A program made the position numbers and the translations under genes. A stretch of DNA of 64,000 nucleotides. Source: Sedimenticola hydrogenitrophicus. Its GTDB lineage: Bacteria > Pseudomonadota > Gammaproteobacteria > Chromatiales > Chromatiaceae. Positions 56,154-64,000 of the stretch are shown here, piece after piece. The stretch is taken from NCBI RefSeq assembly GCF_029017505.1, contig NZ_JAQGEI010000001.1, positions 124,001 through 188,000 on the forward strand, given 5' to 3'. The notes under the pieces were generated by a model. The model did no database searches. It saw only the letters and a program-made list of their open reading frames with translations, and was not told where the DNA came from. The stretch's first letter is position 1; the number at the start of each line of letters is the position of its first letter.

Positions 56154-59100
56154 GCTGCACCCCCTTGCATGGCTGACTCGGGAAGCAAGAAGACGACGGC
56201 AACAGGGAAGGTGCGATCATCGAGCTTGGCATAGCGGGTTTCGATGGCCTGGACCTCCTGGATGCGCTCGGCCGGGATGCGCGCGAGGCGTGCCTCCAGC
56301 GCGGCGGTATCGCGTCTGAGCTGAGTGCGCTCGTCCTCGGTGAAGAGCGAAAGCTGCTCGGGCTGTTGGTCTTTCTTCAACTCGCTCTGGATCGCCTTCT
56401 CCAACTCGTCGAGCACGGCACCGATGTCATCCATCTCTTGTTGCTTGCGGGTCTGCAGAGTGTTGGCCAGAAACTTGAGTCGATCCTTCGAGCGGGCGTC
56501 GACCGCTTGCAGGATGGCGGGCTGGGCGCGATCGAAGCGCACCCGAAGGGCATCGAACAGCGAATCGTTCGCCGTGATGGGCTGCGCCTCGTCCAGCCAC
56601 TGCTGGACACGCGTGACGCCCTCTTCGCGCCGGAACGACTGATCGCGCATATAGCCGCCCGAGACGGTCAGTTCCTCGTGAAGGCGATGGTGGTTGCCGC
56701 CGGTGATGACCAGCCGCGAGATGACGACCACAGCCGGGCCCTCGATGCTGCCATCCGGCAATGTGCGCACGGTGACACGATGGAGCTTCTTCACGTCGTC
56801 CTGCGCCCAGACCTCGGCGCGCAACAGCCGCAGGCACATCTGCACCAGTCGATGATTCAGGTGGACCAACACGACATCGTCTCGCCCCTTGGCCACGGCG
56901 TGGTCGAAGGTGATTGGGCGTATCTGCTGGGTATGCGGGTGACGCAGGCCCTCCAGACAGCGCGCCCATGATCCCGAGAGGGGTGGCATCCTGAATGCGC
57001 TGCCTTGGGGTGCATCTGCGAGGGCGACGGGTTCCAACGGGGGGCGGCCCGCGAGCGCGAGACCATTCTTCACCGCCATCTGGATGTGATCGGGCGTGAG
57101 GTGAAAATCCTGCTGGGTGGCGAGGAGCCGCTCGTGGAGCTTAGCGACGCGTTCTTTCAACTCACGTTCGGCGCGCACGAAGCGCCTGGCCTTGGCGATC
57201 TTGGCCTCTGCCAGGCGGGTGTCCAGATCCTTCAGCGAGCCTTCGATGAGGCCGGACATCTGGGGCGCGATGACCGGATTGACGCTGCCCATGTCGGCGC
57301 GCATCGACTCCAGTTTGCGCAGCGCACGCAGGATGTCTTCGCCGTGGCCGCCGACCGATGCATGGCCTTTGTCACCCCCGTCGACAGGGTGCCAGATCAG
57401 CACCTCTTTCGATCGTTGCCCGTGACGGTCGATACGCCCGTTTCGCTGCTCCATTACGTTGGGGTTGTAGGGGATCTCAAGGTGGATGAGACAGTTGCAG
57501 TGATTCTGAAGGTCGATACCTTCGGAGGCCGCGTCGGTGGCGAGCAGGATGCGGACGGGTGAATCCTTGGGAGATGCCTGGAAGGCCGCCTTGATGGGTT
57601 CCCGCTCATCCTGAGTAAGGCCGCCGTGGAGCAGGCCGAGACGTTCACCGCCGAAGCCGTGGCTGGCGAGGATCTCGTGCATCCACTGGTGCGTCGTACG
57701 GTATTCGGTGAACAGGATCACCCGGCGATCGTTCCACTGGCCGCCCGGTTTCAGGTTGGCCGAGAGCCATTCGACGATGGCCCTGGCCTTGGAGTCGGTC
57801 TGGTTCTTGGCCCGCTGTGCCCATTGCCTCAGATCGGCCAGCATCCGTTGCTGCTCCTGAGTCAGCGGTTGGGCTCGGCGCGAAGCCTCCTCGACCGCCT
57901 CCGATTGGGCGTTTTCGACCTCCTGGTCGTTGGCGTAGTCCTCATTCACTTTCAGGATGGCCTTGCGCAGGATGCGCTCGGCCATGGCGTCCTGCGCTTT
58001 GGGCTTGGCGCCATTCGACAGCGAGGCGATATGTTTTTCGAGGGTGGACGCGAACGCGGCGGGCGACGAGAACAGGCGCTTCTTGAGCAGTTGATTAACG
58101 AACGACGTGCCGAATGTGTTGCCGGTCTTCTCCGCGTCTTTCTCGCGACTGGCACAGTAATCGTTCAGCCTCTGGTGGATCTCCCGTTCTTCATCCGTGT
58201 ACGGGACCGCCAGCGCCTGCAGTTTGCGCTGGGCATATAGCGGCTTGCCGTTGGCGTCGACCAGATCGCTTTTGAGGCGACGGATCATCACCTGACTCAA
58301 CTGCTTCTCGTCAGGGAGGATGTTCCGGGCGAAGCGCTGGTCGTCCAGCAACTCCAGCAGCGAGGTGAACGACTCGGTGTAGCCGTTGTGCGGTGTCGCG
58401 GTCAGGAACAGGCGGTGCTGGAAGTGCGGGCTGATCGCGCGGATGAACCGCGTGCGCTGACTCTCGAGTGCGTAATGTGCGCCGGCGGCAGGGGCGATGT
58501 TATGCGCTTCGTCCACGACCAATAGATCGAACTTGCGCGGATGGCCGGCATGCGCAGGTAGGACATCACGCATGGCACGCAGGCCTTCGCCACTCTTGAC
58601 CCAATCCATCGAGGCGATGAGACGTGGGTGGGAGGTCCATGGGTTGGCGTGGATGCCGCGTTCACGCCGCAATTGCTTGATGTAGGCGGTGTCGACCACG
58701 CGGAATTCGAGGCCGAATTTCTCCAGCATCTCGACACGCCACTTCTCCTGGAGCGAAGCGGGGCAGATGATCAAGACGGTACGGGCGCGGTGCCGGAGCA
58801 GCATCTCCTGGATGACCAGCCCGGCCTCGATGGTCTTGCCCAGACCGACGTCGTCGGCGATGAGCAGGTTGACGCGGGCCATGTCGATGGCCCGCACCAA
58901 GGGATCGAGCTGAAAGTCCTCGATGCTGACGCCGCTACGGAAAGGCGCCTGCAGAAAACCTCGGTCGGCATTGGTGGCGGCACCCCAACGGACGGCATCA
59001 AGGAAGGCTTCGAGCGTGTCCGAGTCGTCTTGCCCGGTGATGGATGGCAAACCTGCGCGTTCGATGACCTGTGCGCCAGGCTCGATTTCCCAGATGACTT

Positions 59101-59365
59101 CCAATTCCTCGCCGAGTCCATCCTCGTCGATGGAACTCATACTGACGAGATGGTGAATATCCGGGGACAGTGTCGATGCTTTCTCTATCTGATACTGGGC
59201 TGATGCTTCCCTGGCACCTAGAAAACGCGATGAATCCAAGGTAGAGGACTGAATGTCCGAGACGATCCACTGACGCCGCCGAACCTCGACCAACTGGCCC
59301 GGTTCCGGACGAGCACGGTAGGCCTGGTGCTTGTGATCGTTCGAGATTTCCATGCGGTCTGCCAT
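56150..59365 (-). CDS. drmD: DrmD, SNF2-like helicase of class 1 DISARM
   Basis: This 1071-aa SF2/SNF2 ATPase has motif I DDVGLGKTIEAGL (K177), motif II VVDEAHNIAP, motif III FLTATPHNGY, and C-terminal ATDAASEGIDLQNHCN and EQRNGRIDRHGQ (motifs V-VI). Its long C-terminal part ends in coiled, charged helices (LDELEKAIQSELKKDQQ). DrmD together with drmMI defines class 1 DISARM. The start is 59365 or 59353; the first has AGGA close by. It begins 8 bases after vsr. Confidence 0.94.
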   Translation of the reverse strand: MADRMEISNDHKHQAYRARPEPGQLVEVRRRQWIVSDIQSSTLDSSRFLGAREASAQYQIEKASTLSPDIHHLVSMSSIDEDGLGEELEVIWEIEPGAQVIERAGLPSITGQDDSDTLEAFLDAVRWGAATNADRGFLQAPFRSGVSIEDFQLDPLVRAIDMARVNLLIADDVGLGKTIEAGLVIQEMLLRHRARTVLIICPASLQEKWRVEMLEKFGLEFRVVDTAYIKQLRRERGIHANPWTSHPRLIASMDWVKSGEGLRAMRDVLPAHAGHPRKFDLLVVDEAHNIAPAAGAHYALESQRTRFIRAISPHFQHRLFLTATPHNGYTESFTSLLELLDDQRFARNILPDEKQLSQVMIRRLKSDLVDANGKPLYAQRKLQALAVPYTDEEREIHQRLNDYCASREKDAEKTGNTFGTSFVNQLLKKRLFSSPAAFASTLEKHIASLSNGAKPKAQDAMAERILRKAILKVNEDYANDQEVENAQSEAVEEASRRAQPLTQEQQRMLADLRQWAQRAKNQTDSKARAIVEWLSANLKPGGQWNDRRVILFTEYRTTHQWMHEILASHGFGGERLGLLHGGLTQDEREPIKAAFQASPKDSPVRILLATDAASEGIDLQNHCNCLIHLEIPYNPNVMEQRNGRIDRHGQRSKEVLIWHPVDGGDKGHASVGGHGEDILRALRKLESMRADMGSVNPVIAPQMSGLIEGSLKDLDTRLAEAKIAKARRFVRAERELKERVAKLHERLLATQQDFHLTPDHIQMAVKNGLALAGRPPLEPVALADAPQGSAFRMPPLSGSWARCLEGLRHPHTQQIRPITFDHAVAKGRDDVVLVHLNHRLVQMCLRLLRAEVWAQDDVKKLHRVTVRTLPDGSIEGPAVVVISRLVITGGNHHRLHEELTVSGGYMRDQSFRREEGVTRVQQWLDEAQPITANDSLFDALRVRFDRAQPAILQAVDARSKDRLKFLANTLQTRKQQEMDDIGAVLDELEKAIQSELKKDQQPEQLSLFTEDERTQLRRDTAALEARLARIPAERIQEVQAIETRYAKLDDRTFPVAVVFLLPESAMQGGAA

Positions 59366-59373
59366 CTTCCTGT

Positions 59374-59829
59374 TCAGTCCTTCTCAAGTGCTCCAGGTGA
59401 AGCGCTGCGCTTCGTCCTGGCCATGGCGACCGTCCGTGCGACGACTCCTGCTGCCTCGATCGGAGATTCGTGCTCCCAGAATCGCAATACCGTCCAACCG
59501 ATATCGAGTAGTCTCGAATTCGTGTCCGCATCCCTGAGGCGATTCGCCTCGATCTTCTTCCGCCAGAACTCGGCGTTCTGCTTTGGCCAGGTGGCATGCT
59601 CGGGGCAACCGTGCCAGAAGCACCCGTCGACGAAGATGGCGATCTTCAACCTCGGAAATGCCACATCTGCCACGCGGCGAGGTTTCTTCATGACCGCGTA
59701 GTCGACCCGGTAACGTAGGCCTCTTCGGTAGAGCTCTCTTCGCAATGCGATCTCGGCATCAGTTCCCTTCTGCCGAACCTTCGCCATGCGACGACTGGTC
59801 TCGGGAGACGAGGGCTTGATGCGTGCCAT
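59374..59829 (-). CDS. vsr: very-short-patch repair endonuclease Vsr
   Basis: This 151-aa protein contains the Vsr signature: MAKVRQKGTDAEIALRRELYRRGLRYRVDY, then VADVAFPRLKIAIFVDGCFWHGCPEH with catalytic D55 and H73. It ends with NSRLLDIGWTVLRFWEHE. Vsr cleaves 5' of T in T:G mismatches produced by deamination of 5-methylcytosine. It lies 21 bases after the m5C methylase gene, the usual partnership. Confidence 0.95.
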   Translation of the reverse strand: MARIKPSSPETSRRMAKVRQKGTDAEIALRRELYRRGLRYRVDYAVMKKPRRVADVAFPRLKIAIFVDGCFWHGCPEHATWPKQNAEFWRKKIEANRLRDADTNSRLLDIGWTVLRFWEHESPIEAAGVVARTVAMARTKRSASPGALEKD

Positions 59830-59850
59830 CGGGTGGTCCTCGTCAGTTCA

Positions 59851-60900
59851 TCATAGGGCCGCAACCGACTTGAGATGCGTATTGATGCTGCGCGCGATGG
59901 CGCGACCCAGGTCGACAGGAACCGCGTTGCCGATGAGCCGCCCCAGCGCCTTCAAGCTCACCTCTCCGTCCTCCGGCACGAAGGCGTAGTTCCGCGGGAA
60001 GCTCTGGAGGATCGCCGCCTCCCTCAGGGAGATGGCTCGATGCTGTTCCGGATGGCCGAAGCGGCCATTCCCGAAGCCATAGCACTGCGTCGTCATCGTG
60101 GGAGCTGGCTTATCCCACTCCATCCGGCCGTAGACCCCTGGGTAGGTGCGCCCGCTCTCTGCACGGTGGCAGTCAGCGACCAAATGGTCCGGCCAGTCAC
60201 GCCAGGTGCCCCCCGGCTTCGACGCCTTGATCCGCTGGAGATTCTTTTTCGACAGCGTCGAGGCGATGTGTAACTTGTCTCTCGGCGCGGACTCACCGGC
60301 ACGCAGTGGCCGCAAGCGACCTATGGCCTGACGAACCGTCCTCGGTTTTTCGTGGGTCGGTTCGATCATCTCGATGTCGCCATGTTTGGATGCCAGGAGC
60401 ACCATGCGTCGCCGCATCTGAGGCACGCCGTAACGGGAACTGTCGACGACGTCGAACCAGACCTTGTAGCCGAGTCGCTTCAACGTATCGACGAAATCAT
60501 GAAATACCTCGTGTTTCACGACAGTGGGCACGTTTTCCATCGTGATGACATCTGGCCTGGCGCCTTTGGCGAGACGCGCGAACTCATACAGCAGGCCCCA
60601 CTTGCCATCCCTGCCGTCCAGCTCATAGCGCTGCGCATAGGTCGAGAAGGGTTGGCACGGAGCGCAACCCGCGAGAATCGTCAGATCGGCATCTCCGAAG
60701 AGCGCCTTCAACTCTTTGGTGGTGACCTTACTGATATCCCGTTCGACGAATCGAGCCTGATTGTTAGCCTCGTAGGGGAATCGGCAGGCGGGGTCCAGAT
60801 CGATACCGGCGGTCACAGGGAGCCCCTCGAGGACGAAGCCGTGCGTCAGCCCACCCGCGCCACAGAACAAATCAACACATGAAGGTTTCGACACCGTCAA
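59851..60900 (-). CDS. C5-cytosine DNA methyltransferase
   Basis: This 349-aa protein has motif I VDLFCGAGGLTHGF, motif IV GCAPCQPFS (catalytic C82), motif VI MENV (E122), motif VIII region SRYGVPQMRRR, and motif X SLKALGRLIGNAVP. It methylates cytosine C5 in a sequence set by a variable region near residues 190-270. It could be the m5C methylase of a restriction-modification unit or a DrmMII-like partner within DISARM. With drmMI also present, the operon encodes two different methyl marks. No dedicated restriction enzyme gene is adjacent. Confidence 0.93.
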   Translation of the reverse strand: MTVSKPSCVDLFCGAGGLTHGFVLEGLPVTAGIDLDPACRFPYEANNQARFVERDISKVTTKELKALFGDADLTILAGCAPCQPFSTYAQRYELDGRDGKWGLLYEFARLAKGARPDVITMENVPTVVKHEVFHDFVDTLKRLGYKVWFDVVDSSRYGVPQMRRRMVLLASKHGDIEMIEPTHEKPRTVRQAIGRLRPLRAGESAPRDKLHIASTLSKKNLQRIKASKPGGTWRDWPDHLVADCHRAESGRTYPGVYGRMEWDKPAPTMTTQCYGFGNGRFGHPEQHRAISLREAAILQSFPRNYAFVPEDGEVSLKALGRLIGNAVPVDLGRAIARSINTHLKSVAAL

Positions 60901-60959
60901 ACTCCAATTTTTTATTGGCCTTGTCCATAGGGCGATTGAGACTGCCTAGGTCCCAGCGT

Positions 60960-61160
60960 TCACGAGTCTTTGCCGTGGCCGTCGGTCTCCGCTGCTCCTC
61001 CCGAGCGAACCCATCCATCGACCTCATCGGCCTTGAACTTCCAGAATCGGCCAATGCGATGGGCTGGCAGCTTCCGCTTGTTAATCCAGGCATAGACGGT
61101 GTCCTTGCTCACGCCCAAGTACTCCGCGATCTCCTCGACCGACAACCAGCGTTCCGACAT
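60960..61160 (-). CDS. excisionase/AlpA-like HTH protein (first gene of the defence operon)
   Basis: This 66-aa protein has a MerR-type winged HTH (WLSVEEIAEYLGVSKDTVYAWINKRKLPAHRIGRFWKFKADEVDGWVRSG), the HTH_17 class. It is the first gene of the minus-strand operon, 59 bases before the m5C methylase, so it may regulate the operon much as controller proteins do in restriction-modification systems. The ATG at 61160 follows GGAAGG at good spacing. It is distinct from the AlpA protein at 37016. Confidence 0.85.
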   Translation of the reverse strand: MSERWLSVEEIAEYLGVSKDTVYAWINKRKLPAHRIGRFWKFKADEVDGWVRSGGAAETDGHGKDS

Positions 61161-61217
61161 GACGTGGCCTTCCATTGAACATGGGCTGAGTGATTGCATT
61201 GTTTCAATGATCGCATG

Positions 61218-61238
61218 GGATTTGCTTATTGTAAATCC
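61218..61238 (-). promoter_or_regulatory. candidate operator upstream of the defence operon
   Basis: GGATTT (61218-61223) and AAATCC (61233-61238) form an inverted repeat with a 9-base A/T-rich centre, 58-78 bases upstream of the HTH gene start, in an A/T-rich stretch with GAATAGATA/GATATGAATAG repeats. It may bind the HTH protein encoded by the first gene. Confidence 0.4.
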
Positions 61239-61313
61239 GAAGTAGCATGAATAGATACGATTAGATATGAATAGGATGGTGACAGACTCGGACGTATGTG
61301 ATACTTAGCAGGT

Positions 61314-61589
61314 ATGAAATCCGTGGTTGCCTGGAAAATCGCCGATGCTCTGGTGGTCGCGCTCATCGCGCTGGTCATTGGACTGCTATTTCCGTGGTGG
61401 GCAGGAGCCATTGTTTTGGCGCTCGGGTTTGGATTGGTATTCAGGCCGGGGCGCCAACGGGCGATATACCGGGGTGTGGACTCCGAAGACGGGAAATCGG
61501 CCAAGGATCTGGTGGAATGGAACGAATGGGAAGTGACTCACGGCCCATCGGCACCAGGTATCGCCAATCCCAGCCGTCGGGACGATTGA
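61314..61589 (+). CDS. small membrane protein, divergent from the defence operon
   Basis: This 91-aa protein has two membrane helices (about 8-24 and 28-45; ALVVALIALVIGLLFPWWAGAIVLALGFGLVF) followed by a polar tail (EDGKSAKDLVEWNEWEVTHGPSAPG). The AGCAGGT before the ATG is a weak ribosome-binding site. It is transcribed away from the defence operon and converges on traG. No family recognised; it could be part of the ICE or of the cargo. Confidence 0.5.
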   Translation: MKSVVAWKIADALVVALIALVIGLLFPWWAGAIVLALGFGLVFRPGRQRAIYRGVDSEDGKSAKDLVEWNEWEVTHGPSAPGIANPSRRDD

Positions 61590-61616
61590 TTCCCCGTTCG
61601 GCACCTCTACTGGACT

Positions 61617-64000
61617 TCAGTCGTCCTTCTCTTCATCGCCGAAGAACCGGTCTTTCAACTGACCCAGCTGCTTCTTGCTGGGTAGTGCCTGCTCGGCACC
61701 GTTCTTGATCGCATCTCCCAGGAGTGTCTGGTTATCCGGGTCCGTACGTCCTTCAGCCTCGGCCTTCACGGCGCTGCTGGATGCCCGAACATCGCGTTCC
61801 CCTCGATCGATCATGTTGCCACTGCTGGCCCGCTCTTCTTCCGCTTCCTTCTGGATGGCGGCGAATCCCTGGCGGACCTGACTGTCGGTCGGGATGCCGG
61901 CGTGATCGGCCGCGTGCCGGGCGGCGCCCTGGAAATTGGCCGCCCGGTCCCGAATTCCACCCGGTTCGGTTTCTTTGTTGGATACCGAGGCCATGTATGT
62001 GTCGCCTTTCCTGAATACGTCGTCCTTGGTCGGCGCGTCACGCAACCCGGCCAGTTCCAGCCCCTCGTTCCGGCCGTACTCCTCCGCGTAATGGGAGATG
62101 GCCCGCATGGCCGTGGTGTCTCCCGCCGCCGCGCGGGCGAATAGGGTGTCCACCTCCTGCTCTGCCCAGCTCGGGTCGAGGCTGCCGGGACGGGAAAAGA
62201 CGCCTTTGTCGGCGCCGATCATGTGGTCGCGCACCTGCATGGCGACATCGGCACTGAAGGCGAAGCCTTGTTCTTCCACCCTGGACTGTGCCTCCTGCCA
62301 GGCGGCGGCGTCCTGCAGGGTGGCGGTGGTGGCGTGGCGGTGACCGATCTGCTGCTGTAGGCCACCGGACAGCTCTTGCGCCAGGCTGTCGCCGGTCCGT
62401 TGGTGGACGCCGGCGGCTGCGGTGTGGCCAGCGTCGATGGCGGCCTGCCATTGTTTGCCGTACTGGGTGCCCTCGGCGTAACGCAGTGCATCCTGCCAGT
62501 CCTCCTTGATCTGGGCGTCACTCTTGCCGGCCAGTCGCAGCTCACCCCTCAGCGCTACAGGGCTCACCAGATCGAGCAGCTTCGGATTCTGGGCGGCCAG
62601 CGAGGCCAGTCCGAGCATCTCGGCAGCCTGACTCGCGCTGTAGCCACGGTTCTTGCCAAACTCGTCGGCGAGGCGCTGGGTTTCGCCGAACTCGCGGCGG
62701 AACGCGGCCATGTCGGACCGATTCCAGTCCAGGTTCACACCAGTCTCCGCGGCGGTCTGGCCCGTGAAGCGTTCCATGTTGCTGTAGTTGGCGGACACCT
62801 GGTTCGCGTAGTCGGCCACCTGGGTCTGCGCGGCCTGCAGCGAGGCGGTGGCCTGGGTCTGGACCGAGGATTTCACGGCGTCGCCGATGTTGGCGGAGAA
62901 CGGCAGGTTGGACTGGGGCACGTCGACATACCGGCCTTCCGGCGTGGTCGTGTACATCGCGCCAGTGGCCGGGTTACCCATGGTGGAGACACCCGCCTGC
63001 CAGCTCGGGCTCTGGTTCTGCTGCCACCAGCCGGCGTTGCCGATGCTGGTGTTGCCGAGGCTGATGTTGCCGGTGGAGGCCTCGTCGGCGGCCCGGCTCA
63101 CGGGTGCCTCGTAACTCTGGGCGACGCGGCTGGCGAGGCTCGCCATCATGGCGCCGCCCTGGTTGACCACCAGATAGGAGATCATCGGGATGGAGAGGCT
63201 CAGGTAACCGGCGATGAGGGCGGTGTCGCTCATGACCTGGCCGAGGCCGGTGTAGTTGGCCAATGACAGCGCGGTGCTGCCGTCGGGCAGCAACAGGCTG
63301 CTGGCGGCCGGGTACTGGCTGTAGAGGCTCATGGCGAAGTGCAGCACGGCGTAGAGCGGCGCCCATAGCTGGATCCAGACCAGGCTCTTCAGGTAGGTGA
63401 GCGCCACCTTCGCCACGCTGGGCAGCATGGCGAGCAGGAAGGCGATGGGGAACACGGCATAGATGAAGGCCTCGAACAGGTTGCGCAGGATTGGCAGGGT
63501 GCGCGCCGCCATCTCGCCCAGCGCCGCGTAGGTGGTGCGTCGTTCCTGCTCGGCGCGGGCCAGGGCGAAGTCCTGAGCGGCGGCCGGTGCGCCGGCGCTG
63601 GAGGCGAACTGGCTCAGGCCCCGATGCAGGGCGTTGGACAGGGCGTTCTGGCGGATGATCTCTTCGGCGCTGACGCTCAAACCCGTGAGGTACTGGTACG
63701 AGACCGGCATGGCGGCGGCGAACTTGGCCACCGCGGCCGCGGCCGTGGGGGCCTTCACCAGCTTCTCGCCGTAGTACCGTCGGGCCTGGTCGACGTCGGC
63801 GGTGAGATCGGTGTTGAGCTGGTTGCCGGCGCCGTCACGGCAGCCCAGGATGAGCCGGTTGTTGGCCGCATCGCGGTAGGCGAAGCTGCGCGACACCGAG
63901 GTGTTGGCGCGGATGAAGGCCCACAGGTCCGGCGCGGCGAACAGGTCGTCCCAGGTGTAGAGCCCGAGCAGGATGTCGTAGAACACGCACGATTGCCAGA
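61617..64000 (-). CDS. traG: TraG-like conjugative transfer protein (5' end outside window)
   Basis: The frame is open to the right edge, so the N-terminus is missing; about 794 residues are visible. It shows the TraG_N-type architecture: several membrane helices (about 185-225 and 270-300, near FEAFIYAVFPIAFLLAML and ALIAGYLSLSIPMISYLVV). A long Ala/Gln-rich soluble part follows, with coiled stretches and many Q/N/S residues, ending ALPSKKQLGQLKDRFFGDEEKDD. TraG proteins stabilise mating pairs and assist entry exclusion. It lies on the far side of the defence island from traI, showing that the island interrupts the conjugation module. Confidence 0.85.
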   Translation of the reverse strand, partial: WQSCVFYDILLGLYTWDDLFAAPDLWAFIRANTSVSRSFAYRDAANNRLILGCRDGAGNQLNTDLTADVDQARRYYGEKLVKAPTAAAAVAKFAAAMPVSYQYLTGLSVSAEEIIRQNALSNALHRGLSQFASSAGAPAAAQDFALARAEQERRTTYAALGEMAARTLPILRNLFEAFIYAVFPIAFLLAMLPSVAKVALTYLKSLVWIQLWAPLYAVLHFAMSLYSQYPAASSLLLPDGSTALSLANYTGLGQVMSDTALIAGYLSLSIPMISYLVVNQGGAMMASLASRVAQSYEAPVSRAADEASTGNISLGNTSIGNAGWWQQNQSPSWQAGVSTMGNPATGAMYTTTPEGRYVDVPQSNLPFSANIGDAVKSSVQTQATASLQAAQTQVADYANQVSANYSNMERFTGQTAAETGVNLDWNRSDMAAFRREFGETQRLADEFGKNRGYSASQAAEMLGLASLAAQNPKLLDLVSPVALRGELRLAGKSDAQIKEDWQDALRYAEGTQYGKQWQAAIDAGHTAAAGVHQRTGDSLAQELSGGLQQQIGHRHATTATLQDAAAWQEAQSRVEEQGFAFSADVAMQVRDHMIGADKGVFSRPGSLDPSWAEQEVDTLFARAAAGDTTAMRAISHYAEEYGRNEGLELAGLRDAPTKDDVFRKGDTYMASVSNKETEPGGIRDRAANFQGAARHAADHAGIPTDSQVRQGFAAIQKEAEEERASSGNMIDRGERDVRASSSAVKAEAEGRTDPDNQTLLGDAIKNGAEQALPSKKQLGQLKDRFFGDEEKDD

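Noticed and set aside
42775-61160. BREX or class 2 DISARM
   Set aside because: No brxL, brxC/pglY, pglZ or drmE gene is present; drmD with drmMI fixes the class as 1.

Overview
The window is GC-rich DNA from a gammaproteobacterium. The gene content (sulfide:quinone oxidoreductase, ppx, sixA, xerD near a dsbC-like gene, mutS, and an acetate switch with a transporter-type sensor kinase) suggests a sulfur-oxidising, Chromatiales-like free-living or symbiotic bacterium. The lineage is inferred from gene content only; there is no rRNA or tRNA gene in the window.

Positions 1-33,660 are chromosomal backbone. In order: a DUF2207/LemA pair, ppx and sixA separated by tandem hairpin repeats, a Nudix hydrolase, a NYN/cold-shock protein and an acyltransferase-hydrolase fusion. 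Next comes an acetate-assimilation region: acs, a DnaQ-type exonuclease, a cNMP/CBS/DUF294 protein, an ActP-like symporter, an NtrC-type regulator and a symporter-fused sensor kinase. A probable sigma-54 promoter lies in front of actP, and a TGTTAC/GTAACA motif occurs in both control regions. A hemerythrin, sqr, a chemoreceptor, hemH, xerD, yajQ, a dsbC-like gene whose CxxC has become SxxS, a PP2C/FHA pair and mutS follow. Several mobile hairpin elements are scattered here, including two 165-bp copies in opposite orientation.

Positions 33,760-64,000 are part of an integrative and conjugative element (ICE) inserted just 5' of mutS. It carries a tyrosine integrase with arm-site-like repeats, hipBA, an AlpA regulator, a DUF4400-type membrane protein, the coupling protein TraD, a MOBH relaxase TraI, and a TraG-like mating protein that runs off the right edge.

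Between the relaxase region and traG sits an 18-kb, tightly packed, single-direction defence operon: an AlpA/excisionase-like HTH protein, a C5-cytosine methylase, Vsr, drmD, drmMI, a GHKL-ATPase/PDDEXK fusion, an unknown 238-aa protein, drmA, drmB and drmC. The core matches class 1 DISARM. The two genes spliced between drmMI and drmA, and the added m5C methylase/Vsr module at the front, are not part of canonical DISARM and are the most interesting content of the window. Stop-start overlaps suggest the inserted genes are cotranscribed and translationally coupled with the core.
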